Shown piece by piece: positions 50,420 to 57,524 of a stretch of 64,000 nt of DNA. The notes below the pieces were generated by a model. That model saw only the letters and a list, made by a program, of their open reading frames with translations, was not told the DNA's origin and searched no databases. Origin of the DNA: an uncultured Spirochaetales bacterium (lineage in GTDB: Bacteria > Spirochaetota > Spirochaetia > Sphaerochaetales > Sphaerochaetaceae); NCBI GenBank assembly GCA_949287505.1, contig CASEGX010000017.1:1-64000 (forward strand), written 5' to 3'. The translations under genes were made by a program, and so were the position numbers. The first letter of the stretch is position 1, and every line of letters begins with the position of its first letter.

Positions 50420-50431
50420 AAGAAAATTTTC

Positions 50432-50469
50432 TCCGGGGTACTTGACCTATGTGCCCCGGATACTGTAAT
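50432..50469 (+). promoter_or_regulatory. tRNA promoter overlapping a GC-rich hairpin
   Basis: TTGACC (50442-50447), 16 bases, TGTAAT (50464-50469), about 20 bases before the tRNA. The -35 box lies in the loop of a 7-bp stem TCCGGGG/CCCCGGA (50432-50438, 50454-50460), which has no U tract and may end the epimerase transcript. Confidence 0.6.
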
Positions 50470-50489
50470 CTCACCATCGTTGATTTAAT

Positions 50490-50563
50490 GCCGCCTTAGC
50501 TCAGCTGGCCAGAGCACGTGACTTGTAATCTCGGGGTCGTTGGTTCGAATCCGACAGGCGGCT
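50490..50563 (+). tRNA. tRNA-Thr (anticodon TGT)
   Basis: 74 bases: 7-bp acceptor stem GCCGCCT/AGGCGGC, D stem GCTC/GAGC, anticodon loop CTTGTAA with TGT at positions 34-36 (reads ACA), 5-base variable region, T stem GTTGG/CCGAC with loop TTCGAAT, discriminator T. CCA is not encoded. The anticodon stem has one T-T mismatch (29-41). Confidence 0.96.
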
Positions 50564-50571
50564 TGAAAAGT

Positions 50572-50602
50572 AATCCTTGCATGAGAATGTGAGGATTTTT
50601 TA
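50572..50602 (+). terminator. Intrinsic terminator after tRNA-Thr
   Basis: AATCCT/AGGATT (50572-50577, 50592-50597), extended inward by wobble pairs, followed by a T run. Confidence 0.7.
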
Positions 50603-50673
50603 TTTGCAGTTAGAGGAATATCACGATCTCAAGGTTGCCAATGGATGCTCTATGTGATATAAGTAAAAAGGAT

Positions 50674-50702
50674 TTGACACTCTTTGCATAATTGGTAAAA
50701 AT
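50674..50702 (+). promoter_or_regulatory. Promoter of 56-residue basic protein
   Basis: Perfect TTGACA (50674-50679), 16-17 bases, TAAAAAT (50696-50702). A second possible -10 (TAGAAT) follows at 50711. The leader holds GGAGG. Confidence 0.55.
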
Positions 50703-50741
50703 GTGTCGGATAGAATAGCCTATAAACCGGAGGAATAATAT

Positions 50742-50912
50742 ATGGCAGGTAATGTTTCAAAGAACGCACATCGTGAAGGTGCAAAGGTTCTTATGAGCAG
50801 ATGGGGCGGCGCTATAAAGATGAAGAGCGTTTTCGAGAACGGAAAGCTTCGCCACGTGGCTTACTGTGAGAAAACCGGAAACACAGCACGCAAGCCAAAG
50901 GATCTGATGTAA
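50742..50912 (+). CDS. 56-residue basic protein, unknown
   Basis: Starts MAGNVSKNAHREGAKVLMSR and ends TGNTARKPKDLM, with one Cys and a single Trp. It has 8 Lys and 4 Arg against 4 acidic residues. GGAGG (50729-50733) lies 8 bases before the ATG. The gene stands alone with a TTGACA promoter and a strong terminator, which suggests high independent expression. No signal peptide is present. It could be a ribosome- or nucleic-acid-associated protein, but no family is recognised. Confidence 0.75.
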   Translation: MAGNVSKNAHREGAKVLMSRWGGAIKMKSVFENGKLRHVAYCEKTGNTARKPKDLM

Positions 50913-50920
50913 TCTCAGGC

Positions 50921-50950
50921 TGGTCCATGCTAGGTCATGGGCCATTTTCT
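50921..50950 (+). terminator. Intrinsic terminator after small basic protein
   Basis: TGGTCCATG (50921-50929) with CATGGGCCA (50936-50944), one wobble pair, then TTTTCT. Confidence 0.8.
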
Positions 50951-50970
50951 TTATTTTTTTGGAGGTATAT

Positions 50971-51489
50971 ATGAAGAAACTTGCTGCAATCGTCGTTGCC
51001 TCTCTCTTGCTTTTCGTCCTTTTCGGATGCCAGAGCACAGAGGCTCCTGCTGCTACTACTGAAGTAGTCACTCCTGTTGTTGCTGAGACACAGCCAGCTC
51101 CAGCTCCTGCTCCTGCACCGGAACCGGCACCTGCTCCTGAGGCAGAGCCAGCTCCAGAACCTGTTGTGGAAGAGCCTGATACTGCTGTGACAGCAACATA
51201 TGAATATCTTGGTTATGAGCTTTCAATTGAAGCTGGTGATGGAAAGGCTGTCATCACATATCCTGACTGGGTAACTGAAGCTGATGTTGCATCTTTCTTC
51301 GCTGCAGAGGTTGAGAAGTATGGTGCAGAGCTTGATGGCATCCTCTATATGTTCACAGCTCCTGGTACTGTTGAGATCGCATATCCTGCTGGAGTTTCTG
51401 AGTCTGTAATCTCTCAGTATATCGACAGCTTCGTTGCTGATCTGCTTTCCTATGTTGAGGGTATTGATATTCAGCCAGCATCAGTATGA
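50971..51489 (+). CDS. Lipoprotein with Pro-Ala linker and one GYE repeat domain
   Basis: 172 residues. The signal peptide ends LFGC (lipoprotein). Residues about 30-70 are a Pro/Ala/Glu linker with repeated PAPAPEPAP. From about residue 75 (TYEYLGYELSIEAGDG) to 162 lies one copy of a roughly 85-residue domain whose pattern (YxYxGYE.., then ITYPDW, then AxFFAxExEKYG, then a final xxDLLSYV) recurs four times in the protein encoded at 51629. GGAGG lies 5 bases before the ATG at 50971. The domain is not recognised; a short terminator follows. Confidence 0.8.
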   Translation: MKKLAAIVVASLLLFVLFGCQSTEAPAATTEVVTPVVAETQPAPAPAPAPEPAPAPEAEPAPEPVVEEPDTAVTATYEYLGYELSIEAGDGKAVITYPDWVTEADVASFFAAEVEKYGAELDGILYMFTAPGTVEIAYPAGVSESVISQYIDSFVADLLSYVEGIDIQPASV

Positions 51490-51517
51490 CAATATAATTA
51501 ATATTATTGATATACTG

Positions 51518-51543
51518 CCCCTGCGTGAAAAATGCAGGGGTTT
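51518..51543 (+). terminator. Intrinsic terminator between repeat-domain lipoproteins
   Basis: CCCCTGC (51518-51524) with GCAGGGG (51534-51540), a 9-base loop, then TTTATT. Confidence 0.75.
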
Positions 51544-51585
51544 ATTCGTTTCTTAACATGGTTTTCCCTATCCTATAACAGAAGC

Positions 51586-51594
51586 TGTGATACT
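51586..51594 (+). promoter_or_regulatory. Extended -10 upstream of nucleotidase lipoprotein
   Basis: TGTGATACT, identical to the box at 24847, 34 bases before the GTG start. Confidence 0.4.
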
Positions 51595-51628
51595 ATGGAA
51601 AAAAATATTCCGCTTATAGGAGGGAAAT

Positions 51629-54600
51629 GTGAGACGTTTTACAAGGAATATATCCATTGTCTTACTGGCACTTCTCTTTATGACCGCGCTTTTCAGCTGT
51701 CAGAGCCGTGCAGAAGATGGACAGATTACCGTAAATGAACCTATCGAAACGTCTGTGGCTGAGCCTGCAGAGAGTGAGGATAATGGTGCAGATGAAGTTC
51801 AGGAACCTCCTGTAACGGAAGAAGCAGAAGGTGAGGTACCGGTTTCTCTCACGTATTTATACATGGGATATGAGCTTTCCATCGATGCCTTTGATGGATA
51901 TGCATATATCTATTATCCTTCAGCAGCATCCGATGGCGATGTGGAGGCATTCCTTGCTGCGGAGGCTGAGAAGTATCAGGTTTCTGGTGTGGTATACAGC
52001 TTCGAAGGCGATGGTGTGCTTCGTCTGGATTATCCGAAGGGAATTGCAGCGGAGGAAAGGAAGGCACTTGCTGACACTCTCGCAAATGATCTCATCATCT
52101 ATGTGACCCCGGCTCCAGCCGTTGTCCCAGAAACCGCTGTTCTCTCTGTCTATTCATACAAAGGTTATGAGCTGAGTGCGGAGATAAAGCCGGGAGAGAC
52201 CGTGCTGGTATATCCTGATTTCGTGACAGATGAGGAGGTGGAGGCTTTCTTTGCTTTCGAGAACGCAAAATATGATTTTGCAGCCCTTGGCGTATCATAT
52301 TCCCTTCCTTCTCCTGGAAAGGCTGTGCTTACATATCCTGATGATTATACCGGAGAGATTGTAAGTGCTGAGCTTGATGTCCTTGTGAATGATCTGATTG
52401 CATACATAACGGCAGTTCCTGAGGATGTCGTTGAGGCAGAAGGAGAGGCTGTACGCATAAGTGAGGTCTATACCTATCAGGGATACAGGGTGGAAGCTGT
52501 GATAGAGGAAGGAAGAACAGAGCTTACATATCCTGCGGTTCCTGATGAGGAGGCAGAGGCTTTCATAGCACTTGAAAATGAGAGATACGGGCTTGCGTCG
52601 CTTGGAATTGTCTATGAAATAACAGAGCCTGGGAAGGCAGTTTTCACATATCCTGAGAGCATAACGCCTGAGACAGTTGCCGCTGAGCTTGATGTGCTCA
52701 TTTCCGATCTCATCACATATGTAACTCCAGCTCCTCAGGTTGTAGAGATTGTAATGCCGGAGCCTGCTGAGGAAGATGTTGCCGAGCCTGTTGTCAAGAC
52801 ATATTCATATCTTGGCTATACGGTAGAGGCTTTGATCGAGGAAGGAAGAACAGAGCTTACATACCCTGCGGTTCCGAACGAGGAGGCAGAGGCTTTCATA
52901 GCACTTGAAAATGAAAAGTACGGTCTTGCATCGCTTGGGATTGTCTATGAGATAACAGAGCCCGGAAAGGCAGTTTTCACATATCCTGAGAGCATAGTGC
53001 CTGAGACAGTTGCTGCAGAGCTTGATGTGCTCATTTCCGACCTTATCGCTTATGTCACGGCACCTGCGGAAGCAGAGGAAGTGCCTGCTGCCGTTGTCGA
53101 TGTACCGGTAGAAGAGGCAAGCGAGGAGGAGATAGAGTATCCATTTGGTATCGAGCCTATTGTAAAGGCAGAAGGAGATACTGATGGTTTCCACCTGTAT
53201 ATCGGACACACGAATGATGTTCATGGACGTATCACAGCAGGTGAGGACGGCAGCATGGGTTATGCAAAGCTTGATACGCTTGTTAAGACAGCAAGGGGCG
53301 TCACTGATAACATCCTGCTTCTGGATGGCGGCGACACCCTTCATGGAACAAACCTTGCAAACATGTTCGAAGGACAGACTGTGCTGGAGATCATGGCAGA
53401 CATCGGATACGATGCGATGGTGCCGGGTAATCATGATTTCAACTATGGCGCTGAAAGGCTTTTTGAAGCTGCTGAGTGGGCAGAAGAGAATTCTTCACTC
53501 CGTATTCTCAGTGCAAATATCACGGATGAGAACGGATATCTTCTCCTTCAGCCATATCAGATTTATGACTTCAACGGATTCAAGGTTGCTGTCATCGGGC
53601 TGACAACACCTGACACGAAGACGAAGTCCCATCCAAAGAATACCGAGGGTGTGGAATTCATGAATGATGTTGTTGTTGATAATGCGCAGTATGCCATCGA
53701 TTTGATGAATGAGCTTGCGGATTTCATCATAGTCCTCGGTCACATCGGTGTTGTTCCTGATGGAGACTCTGGCCTTACATCTGAGATAATCTGCGAGAAC
53801 ATTGACGGCATTGACCTCTTTATCGATGCTCATAGCCATACGGTGATGGATGGTGGTGAGATGGTGAATGGCACGCTCATCGTTTCCACAGGTCAGTATC
53901 TGAATAATCTTGGTATCGTCGATATAAGCGTCGAGGCTGATGGGGATGCGACGATTGCAGATGCATTCCTTCTTCCAGCTGCAGAGGTTCTTGACCCGTC
54001 ATCCGGAACATTCCTTGAATCATTCGGAATCACAGAGGTCGAGGATGATCCTGAGATTGTCGCTTATGTAGAGGCAAAGCAGGCTGAGCTTGATGACATG
54101 CTTGGCAAGGTCGTGGCAAGGATTCCTATGGATCTCAATGGTGAAAGAGGGGATGTAAGAACCGGAAAGACAAATCTCTCATCTCTCATCTGCGAGGCGA
54201 TGACTAGTGAGAGTGGTGCTGATTTCACCATAACAAACGGCGGTGGAATAAGGGCTTCCCTTAAAGCCGGTCCCGTTACGCTTGGAGATATCAACAATGT
54301 GCTTCCTTTCACTAATATCATCACCGTCTGTGAGATAACACCGCAGGATGTATATGCAGCCCTTGAGCATGGATATTCCATGCTTCCTGAAGAGAATGGA
54401 GCATTCTCGCAGACTGATCTCAAGGTCGTGTACTCCGCATCATCTCCTGCAGGAGAGAGAATCAAGAAGGTTTATCTTGGCGACACGCTTCTGGACAGAA
54501 ATGATAATGAAACCACATACAAGGTAGCTTCCAATGATTTCATGGCAGCTGGTGGAGATGGCTATACGATGTTTGGCCGTGTTCTTACTGAAGGCGGAAT

Positions 54601-54652
54601 GCTTAACGAGGTCTTTGCAGATTATCTTGCCGCTCTGTATCCTGCCAACTGA
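51629..54652 (+). CDS. Lipoprotein 5'-nucleotidase with four GYE repeat domains
   Basis: 1007 residues. The lipoprotein signal peptide ends ALFSC. After an acidic linker there are four repeats of about 95 residues (about 70-165, 170-270, 275-375, 385-485); repeats three and four are almost identical over TELTYPAVP, EAEAFIALENE and ITEPGKAVFTYPES. The C-terminal half is a UshA-type enzyme: HTNDVHGR, LLDGGDTLHG, VPGNHDFNYG, LGHIGV and DAHSHT bind two metals; TITNGGGIRAS and ASNDFMAAGGDGY form the substrate domain. It would hydrolyse nucleotides or UDP-sugars at the outer face. The GTG start follows AGGAGG. Confidence 0.9.
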   Translation: MRRFTRNISIVLLALLFMTALFSCQSRAEDGQITVNEPIETSVAEPAESEDNGADEVQEPPVTEEAEGEVPVSLTYLYMGYELSIDAFDGYAYIYYPSAASDGDVEAFLAAEAEKYQVSGVVYSFEGDGVLRLDYPKGIAAEERKALADTLANDLIIYVTPAPAVVPETAVLSVYSYKGYELSAEIKPGETVLVYPDFVTDEEVEAFFAFENAKYDFAALGVSYSLPSPGKAVLTYPDDYTGEIVSAELDVLVNDLIAYITAVPEDVVEAEGEAVRISEVYTYQGYRVEAVIEEGRTELTYPAVPDEEAEAFIALENERYGLASLGIVYEITEPGKAVFTYPESITPETVAAELDVLISDLITYVTPAPQVVEIVMPEPAEEDVAEPVVKTYSYLGYTVEALIEEGRTELTYPAVPNEEAEAFIALENEKYGLASLGIVYEITEPGKAVFTYPESIVPETVAAELDVLISDLIAYVTAPAEAEEVPAAVVDVPVEEASEEEIEYPFGIEPIVKAEGDTDGFHLYIGHTNDVHGRITAGEDGSMGYAKLDTLVKTARGVTDNILLLDGGDTLHGTNLANMFEGQTVLEIMADIGYDAMVPGNHDFNYGAERLFEAAEWAEENSSLRILSANITDENGYLLLQPYQIYDFNGFKVAVIGLTTPDTKTKSHPKNTEGVEFMNDVVVDNAQYAIDLMNELADFIIVLGHIGVVPDGDSGLTSEIICENIDGIDLFIDAHSHTVMDGGEMVNGTLIVSTGQYLNNLGIVDISVEADGDATIADAFLLPAAEVLDPSSGTFLESFGITEVEDDPEIVAYVEAKQAELDDMLGKVVARIPMDLNGERGDVRTGKTNLSSLICEAMTSESGADFTITNGGGIRASLKAGPVTLGDINNVLPFTNIITVCEITPQDVYAALEHGYSMLPEENGAFSQTDLKVVYSASSPAGERIKKVYLGDTLLDRNDNETTYKVASNDFMAAGGDGYTMFGRVLTEGGMLNEVFADYLAALYPAN

Positions 54653-54674
54653 ATCTGCTTCTGAATGATGATGG

Positions 54675-54708
54675 CACCTGGGAAAGTATTCCTGGGTGTC
54701 TTTCTTTC
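54675..54708 (+). terminator. Intrinsic terminator after nucleotidase
   Basis: CACCTGGG (54675-54682) with CCTGGGTG (54691-54698), including two wobble pairs, followed by TCTTTCTTTC. Confidence 0.55.
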
Positions 54709-54746
54709 ATATTTATATGATATCCTTATTGAAAACAGGAGGTCTT

Positions 54747-56021
54747 ATGCCTGATAGAAAGGACGATGATGAAAGGTTCCGTGAGATAGACGATATAGAC
54801 TTCGATGACAGGGATAATCGTTATTTCCATTTCAGCAATGACGAAGAGAGTGAATATCCTGTGATGGATGATGACGATGACAGTTTTATGGATGCTGCCG
54901 ATATGATAAACGATATCTTCCAGCAGCTTCTTATGTTGTTTCCATCAGACATGTATGAATATGGCCAGACAGCACTGGATGCCATTCTGTCATCTGGCAG
55001 CGGAACTCCTGAGATTTCCAACGGTATACTGAAGAAGCTTAGGAAGATGGCAAAGGACAGGGATTGTCCGGGCATTTCCATTCTGGAAGCAAAGAACTTC
55101 AAGGCAATGGCTGTCGCTGCCATAAGCTCTGGCTCTGAGGATGTCAGAACATATCTTGAAAAGGAAAGAAAAGCACTCAGTGAGTATATAAGATACTGCG
55201 ACAAGCATGAATTCTATGAAGATTTCGATACCTACCTCTTTGCAAGGATAGAAAGGGCAAAGGCTGCGAAGCTGATGGGAGAGAGAAAGGGCATATTCGT
55301 TGCCACTGTCGAGGTTCCTGAAAGCGATGGGTTTACGATGGAGGATCTTCTTTCATCACTTTCTGGGTATTACCAGGAGATAGACGATGATACATATACA
55401 GATAACAGCTATGTTTTCATCACTGATCAGGACAATGCCATATTAATCGAGTATAACGATAAAGCGCTTGTCTCTGAAATGATGTCCAAGCTGCCTCTTG
55501 AGCTCAGAAACACAATGAACAGCTCCGATTTCAATATGTCCAATGGTGTGATAAGCATTACCGTAGACTCCGGAAAGAACATCACATCATCTGCAATGGA
55601 CCTTCAGCAGGTGCTTGCCGCTATCTGTTCGCTTTATCCTGATTCTCCCCTTGTCACTCTCAATGCAAATGTTGTTTCGCCTTCTATCATTCCACTTCTC
55701 ATTGAGGAGACGAATGAGAATGTCTTCTGCGATCCTGTCATGTTCCAGTTCGCTTACGATGGCTCGAAGAGTGAGGAGAGGCGAGTGTTCCGGACTCATA
55801 CGGCAGATGCATGGGGCAGAAAGGATATAGGGATAATGATGCCTGACCTTGAGGCAGATTCAGATCTCCTTTCCTGTTTGTCCATTGCGGTAACAAAGCA
55901 TGTCAAGAAGGCTTTCAAGGATGGAGATCACATAGAAATACAAGGAAGAATCTTCAAAGCTTCATCATATAAGGATGACGATGATGATATAATCCTTTTA
56001 ACGGAGAAGAAAAATGACTGA
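54747..56021 (+). CDS. DUF4261-like cytoplasmic protein
   Basis: 424 residues. The first 60 are very acidic (DDIDFDDRDNR, VMDDDDDSFMDA). A helical middle is followed, after ERKGIFVATVEVPE (about 190-203), by a C-terminal domain with DLQQVLAAICSLYP, ADAWGRKDIGIMMPDLEAD and HVKKAFKDGDHIEIQG. This C-terminal pattern resembles DUF4261. It has the same layout as the next gene, with which it overlaps by 8 bases, so the two look like diverged paralogues. AGGAGG lies 4 bases before the ATG. The function is unknown. Confidence 0.7.
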   Translation: MPDRKDDDERFREIDDIDFDDRDNRYFHFSNDEESEYPVMDDDDDSFMDAADMINDIFQQLLMLFPSDMYEYGQTALDAILSSGSGTPEISNGILKKLRKMAKDRDCPGISILEAKNFKAMAVAAISSGSEDVRTYLEKERKALSEYIRYCDKHEFYEDFDTYLFARIERAKAAKLMGERKGIFVATVEVPESDGFTMEDLLSSLSGYYQEIDDDTYTDNSYVFITDQDNAILIEYNDKALVSEMMSKLPLELRNTMNSSDFNMSNGVISITVDSGKNITSSAMDLQQVLAAICSLYPDSPLVTLNANVVSPSIIPLLIEETNENVFCDPVMFQFAYDGSKSEERRVFRTHTADAWGRKDIGIMMPDLEADSDLLSCLSIAVTKHVKKAFKDGDHIEIQGRIFKASSYKDDDDDIILLTEKKND

Positions 56022-57027
56022 TAAGAATATGGATGTTTTCCTTTCCATGTTAAAGGAAGCCACTGCCATGCTACCGGATGGAATGAAGGAAGCTGCAGCC
56101 CTGGCATTCCAGGCTGTGGCACTGAGTCATGGAAGAGAATATAAGAAATCACTGGAGAAACTGAGAAAGCTCCGTGCTCTCTCATTCTCGAGGGAGCCTT
56201 ACTGCGATCTCCTTGCAGCAGAGAATGAGATGAAAGCCGCAGAGTGCCTTCCCGGCGATACCCCGGAAAGAAGAAGATGCCTGCTGCGTGCAAGGATGTA
56301 TCTCTCCTCGTTCCTTTCCTCGACTGACATGCACAAGAAAACCGAGAAGGAAATCAACAAGGCCATGATGATGAAGGCAAGAGTGGATTACATGCTGTAT
56401 CGCCGCAAAGGTATCTTCATGGGAATTGTCGAGCTTCCTGAAAACACGGAGGTGAAAGATATGGAGAGGGCCGCGAAGCTCAGGGGCATGAGCGTCCTTG
56501 ATGTATCAGAAACCTCGATTCTGATGAAGCATAGGGATGGTGGCCTTTTCGGCTCTTCTCTTGAGGATCCCGGCCTTGTGGTCATTGCAGGGCTTTCAAA
56601 TGGTATGGATTACCTTGAGACAGCTTCTGTTTTCATCAGGATAGCTTCTTCTGTGATGAATCATTTCTCAGCATCTTCCTTCTATATAAACGGCGTGATG
56701 CTTGAAAAGAGCGATGTTGATGAGGCCATCCGCGACATAATGGGCGATTCCTTCCCCGTCTGGTTCTTCGCACGTGGAAGTGAGGAGAATGTGGATGGTG
56801 CTCTGGTCCTTTCTGCCGAGGGAGCTGAGAGTTTCGGCGCGAAGAGCATCAGGATAATAGGGGCTGATTCAGAAAACAAGGATGAGGCTGCAAACGCGCT
56901 TTCCCTGATACTGGTTTATCATGTGTTTTCCGCTTCAGCGCGCCGTTCGCGATCATTCACAATCGGGGAGCATACATATGAGCGTGTCTCTTCAGACAAG
57001 GACAGTGTCACATATATTATAAAGTAG
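56014..57027 (+). CDS. DUF4261-like protein, paralogue of preceding gene
   Basis: 337 residues, without the acidic N-terminal region of its neighbour. The helical first part (MLKEATAMLPDGMKEAAALAF split by turns) may be TPR-like. RRKGIFMGIVELPENTEVKD (about 132-151) aligns with the ERKGIF segment of the gene before, and NALSLILVYHVF, RSRSFTIGEHTYE align with its end. The ATG overlaps the previous stop; GGAGAAG precedes it. It is followed after 8 bases by a small membrane protein. The function is unknown. Confidence 0.68.
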   Translation: MTDKNMDVFLSMLKEATAMLPDGMKEAAALAFQAVALSHGREYKKSLEKLRKLRALSFSREPYCDLLAAENEMKAAECLPGDTPERRRCLLRARMYLSSFLSSTDMHKKTEKEINKAMMMKARVDYMLYRRKGIFMGIVELPENTEVKDMERAAKLRGMSVLDVSETSILMKHRDGGLFGSSLEDPGLVVIAGLSNGMDYLETASVFIRIASSVMNHFSASSFYINGVMLEKSDVDEAIRDIMGDSFPVWFFARGSEENVDGALVLSAEGAESFGAKSIRIIGADSENKDEAANALSLILVYHVFSASARRSRSFTIGEHTYERVSSDKDSVTYIIK

Positions 57028-57035
57028 GAGGGCAT

Positions 57036-57314
57036 ATGGAAGAATACAGAAATGCAGAACAGGAGGAGAGGAAGGGGACAGACTCTTCATTTGTGCTCGG
57101 AGTCCTTTCAATAGTCTTCGTTGCCATTTGCCAGGTTGTCGGACTGATACTCGGCATCATAGGGCTTCATAAGGCCAGAAAGTCCGAAACCGGGTGGACG
57201 CTGAATGTGATCGGTATCATTCTAAATGCGGTCGTCATCGCATTAGTCATAATCCTCACTGTGGTGATGCTGGTATTGTTTGCCGGGGTGATGAATTCTT
57301 TCTATTACTGGTGA
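57036..57314 (+). CDS. DUF4190-like small membrane protein
   Basis: 92 residues with two membrane segments (about 20-42 and 57-85). SFVLGVLSIVF, GLILGIIGLHKARKSE and GWTLNVIGIILN follow the DUF4190 pattern. An acidic N-terminus (EEYRNAEQEERKG) lies in the cytoplasm. It is last in the unit with the two DUF4261-like genes and is followed by a strong terminator. The function is unknown. Confidence 0.75.
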   Translation: MEEYRNAEQEERKGTDSSFVLGVLSIVFVAICQVVGLILGIIGLHKARKSETGWTLNVIGIILNAVVIALVIILTVVMLVLFAGVMNSFYYW

Positions 57315-57337
57315 CAGAGCTTTTCCGCTGGGTTTCT

Positions 57338-57368
57338 AGCTATCTCTGCAATAAGGGATAGCTTTTTT
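57338..57368 (+). terminator. Intrinsic terminator after DUF4190-like gene
   Basis: AGCTATC (57338-57344) with GATAGCT (57357-57363), a 12-base loop, then a T run. The following 57369-57449 stretch shows nothing recognisable. Confidence 0.8.
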
Positions 57369-57449
57369 CATTTTTCAACATCTGCGGGGGAATGTGTAGA
57401 AAAAGCGGATTTATGCAATAATATCGGAAAATGGGCTGAAGGCTTTTCC

Positions 57450-57466
57450 TGTTGCATTCTGTTGCA
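57450..57466 (+). promoter_or_regulatory. Direct repeats upstream of ygfK promoter
   Basis: TGTTGCA at 57450-57456 and again at 57460-57466, exactly 10 bases (one helical turn) apart and ending 9 bases before the -35 box. TGTTG occurs once more at 57474-57478. This spacing fits an activator site. Confidence 0.45.
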
Positions 57467-57475
57467 CCAATTTTG

Positions 57476-57503
57476 TTGACACCCCATTCTGATAATGTAG
57501 AAT
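57476..57503 (+). promoter_or_regulatory. Promoter of ygfK operon
   Basis: Perfect TTGACA (57476-57481), 16 bases, TAGAAT (57498-57503) preceded by TG. AAGGAG (57513-57518) follows in the leader. Confidence 0.7.
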
Positions 57504-57524
57504 CTTAAATAGAAGGAGTATGCT

